The position numbers and the translations under genes were made by a program. The notes under the pieces are model-generated. The model was given only the letters and a program-made list of their open reading frames with translations, ran no database searches and was not told the origin of the DNA. A stretch of 6,357 bases of DNA, taken from the NCBI GenBank assembly GCA_017614655.1, contig JAGABO010000041.1, positions 1 to 6,357 of the forward strand, written 5' to 3'. Shown here one piece after another: positions 4,812 to 6,357 of this stretch. Numbering within the stretch: the stretch's first letter is position 1; each line of letters starts with the position of its first letter. Source of the DNA: Treponema sp. (GTDB lineage: Bacteria; Spirochaetota; Spirochaetia; Treponematales; Treponemataceae).

Positions 4812-6266
4812 ATGACATCACGATACGTAAAAGCATCCCTTTCCCTTATCTTCCTCATTTTTATGGGCTTTATGCTTGTAATCTTCAGAAGTATTCCCGT
4901 AAGCCGAATCTGGAACAACTACAGTCTCGTTTATTTTTCACCGGAGCTCGGGGAAAAAGAGGCGCTTTCATATTTTCATGAAGAAGGCTGTTCCGGAATA
5001 ATTTCGCTTTCTTCCCAGACTGTTCCGCTTGTATCTCCCGTAACCCCCGTTATTCCGGAACAATATTCTGAGTACCTTATAAAAAGGCTTGGATTTTTTT
5101 CGGATCTTTCGGGAAAATTTTCCGTTCTTTACATTCCATCAGAACATTCAGAGAAAACAAAAACTGCCCTGGAAAAAATCATCAGGGACTTTCCAGGTGT
5201 AAAATGCGGCATGGATTCAAGACAGAAAAGTCCTTATCTTTCTACAGTACTTACAGCAGCTTTTCTTTTTGTATTTGCATTTTTTGCACAGAGAAAAAGT
5301 CTTATTGTTATTCCTTCCATTCCTCTTGTGCTCCTTGTTTTTTCAAGACCGTTTTTTTCTACGGCAGCGGCTGTTTTTCTTTTGATGACAGGGATTTTTC
5401 TTCTTCAGAACCTGTGGAAAAGAGCAGGAGCCCTTAAAAAAACAGCATGCCATCCGCTTACACTTTTATTCTTTACGTTTTCTTCTGCAATAATTATTTT
5501 TCAGCCGATTTCAGGACTTCTTCTTTCTGTAGGAGCGGTTGTTTCTTCTGCCCTCTGCATTTATCTTATAAATGAAGTAGATCTGTTCATGGAAAAACAG
5601 AGTTCTTTTAATTTTGTACCGCTTTTTTCTGCAAAACAGCTGCCTCTTGTTACCGGAAGAACTGTTAAAGTAATGATTGCTTCTTCTGCTGCCATTACAC
5701 TTTCCCTGATTCTTTTTTTGATTCCCTCCGGTGCTGTTTCCGGAAACGAAAACGGAGTAATGCTTCCTTCTCCGCAGAAAGGAGCAGGAAGTAAAACGGA
5801 ACTGTGTTCACTTGATGATTTTTATGAATGGTCATGGCTGACTCTTACATTTCCTTACAGAAACCTCAATGACAGTCTTATTCCTCAAAAAGCAGTACTG
5901 GATGAAGAAATTACTTTTCCAAGGTATGTATTTGACTCCGGAGAAATCATGGAATACAGCGAGACTGTTCTTACATACGGAAATGATTTTTTTAACTCAA
6001 GAAAATCATTTATAATGGACAGCCCCGATCCAAATATCGAAAAACTTTTAATTTCAGAAAACGCCGGAGAATGCTCTTACTCGGCACTTCCCGGTTCAAA
6101 AAATACGCAGGGAGGAAACAAAGTGCTTCTTCTAATCCTCATGGCTTTATCTGCAGCAATTCCGCTTGCAGGCTGGCTTTACTACAGAAAAGCGCTTTAT
6201 GCCGCCGGAAGGACAGATGGATTTATGGGGGCGGGAGTAACAAACGCACGAATAAACGCACAATGA
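4812..6266 (+). CDS. Polytopic membrane protein of unknown function
   Basis: I do not recognise this 484-residue protein. The start is ATG 4812, one base after the upstream TAA; an in-frame TTG at 4791 inside that gene is less likely because the N-terminal membrane anchor begins right after the ATG. Layout: membrane segment at about 9-25; a soluble, probably extracytoplasmic region at 28-140 (SIPVSRIWNNYSLVYFSPE onward); a cluster of hydrophobic segments near 143-159, 163-177, 182-200, 214-231, 234-253 and 286-304; a second soluble region at 305-435 rich in aromatic and acidic residues; a last segment near 437-457; then a short tail with RTDGFMGAGVTNARINAQ. No enzyme motif stands out. Lacking its own ribosome site, it is probably translated by coupling to the DUF212 gene. 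The pairing hints at an envelope or lipid role, but that is inference. Confidence 0.8.
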   Translation: MTSRYVKASLSLIFLIFMGFMLVIFRSIPVSRIWNNYSLVYFSPELGEKEALSYFHEEGCSGIISLSSQTVPLVSPVTPVIPEQYSEYLIKRLGFFSDLSGKFSVLYIPSEHSEKTKTALEKIIRDFPGVKCGMDSRQKSPYLSTVLTAAFLFVFAFFAQRKSLIVIPSIPLVLLVFSRPFFSTAAAVFLLMTGIFLLQNLWKRAGALKKTACHPLTLLFFTFSSAIIIFQPISGLLLSVGAVVSSALCIYLINEVDLFMEKQSSFNFVPLFSAKQLPLVTGRTVKVMIASSAAITLSLILFLIPSGAVSGNENGVMLPSPQKGAGSKTELCSLDDFYEWSWLTLTFPYRNLNDSLIPQKAVLDEEITFPRYVFDSGEIMEYSETVLTYGNDFFNSRKSFIMDSPDPNIEKLLISENAGECSYSALPGSKNTQGGNKVLLLILMALSAAIPLAGWLYYRKALYAAGRTDGFMGAGVTNARINAQ

Positions 6267-6270
6267 GGAG
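6265..6270 (+). promoter_or_regulatory. Ribosome binding site of the last gene
   Basis: GAGGAG overlaps the TGA stop of the membrane protein gene and lies 8 bases before ATG 6279. Its strength and spacing fix that start and suggest translation that does not depend on coupling. Confidence 0.75.
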
Positions 6271-6278
6271 ATGAGATA

Positions 6279-6357
6279 ATGGATAAAGAACAAACTGCAA
6301 TCGAACGCATTAAAACAGCTTCAGAAATGTCTTTAGCTTATTACCAGCAGCCGCTCA
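6279..6357 (+). CDS. Probable PAPS reductase-family protein, 5' end only
   Basis: Only 26 codons are in the window: MDKEQTAIERIKTASEMS, then LAYYQQPL. The pattern of an acidic/charged start, an I-E-R-x-K-x-A-S-E-M-S-L helix and YYQQPL resembles the N-terminus of phosphoadenosine phosphosulfate reductase-family ATP pyrophosphatases, where a strand and the SGGKDS loop follow immediately. That loop lies beyond the right edge, so this is recognition from memory of family N-termini and not a motif seen here. It follows the membrane protein by 12 bp and has a strong GAGGAG ribosome site, so it is probably in the same operon. Confidence 0.6.
   Translation, partial: MDKEQTAIERIKTASEMSLAYYQQPL

Noticed and set aside
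4505..4918. Minus-strand open frame of 137 codons opposite the DUF212 gene
   Set aside because: It is the antisense shadow of a well-supported gene, its protein resembles no family, and it has no ribosome site.

Overview
The window looks like chromosomal DNA from a moderately AT-rich spirochaete, most likely Treponema or a close relative. This rests on the feel of the proteins (the form of the PcnB N-terminus, the P-loop/Asp23 fusion, the weak Shine-Dalgarno sites) and not on any search, so the genus is an inference. I see no mobile element, tRNA, rRNA, CRISPR array or phage gene.

Layout. Positions 1-296 (minus) hold the 5' end of an iron-sulfur RNA uracil-C5 methyltransferase (RlmD/TrmA type) that runs off the left edge. 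Diverging from it, with 43 bp between start codons, are an alpha/beta hydrolase of the lysophospholipase/monoacylglycerol lipase type (340-1287) and a poly(A) polymerase, pcnB (1299-2414), 11 bp apart and probably one transcript. pcnB converges on a minus-strand pair whose last gene shares its stop codon in a CTAG overlap. That pair reads, in transcription order, an RluA-family pseudouridine synthase broken by an in-frame TGA (4272-3313), then a P-loop protein with a C-terminal Asp23/Gls24 domain (3292-2411). Across a 55-bp divergent promoter region, a plus-strand operon holds a divergent-PAP2 (DUF212) membrane protein (4328-4810), a polytopic membrane protein I do not recognise (4812-6266), and the first 26 codons of a probable PAPS-reductase-family protein (6279 to the right edge).

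How the genes fit together. Three of the loci act on RNA: uracil methylation, 3' polyadenylation and pseudouridylation. The P-loop/Asp23 protein is co-transcribed with the pseudouridine synthase, but its job is unknown. The right-hand operon is membrane-centred. The observations most worth a second look are the TGA that replaces an expected conserved glycine in the pseudouridine synthase, the P-loop/Asp23 fusion, the unrecognised membrane protein coupled to the DUF212 protein, and the compact divergent promoter region that predicts leaderless or nearly leaderless mRNAs. I found no convincing wholly new multi-gene system.
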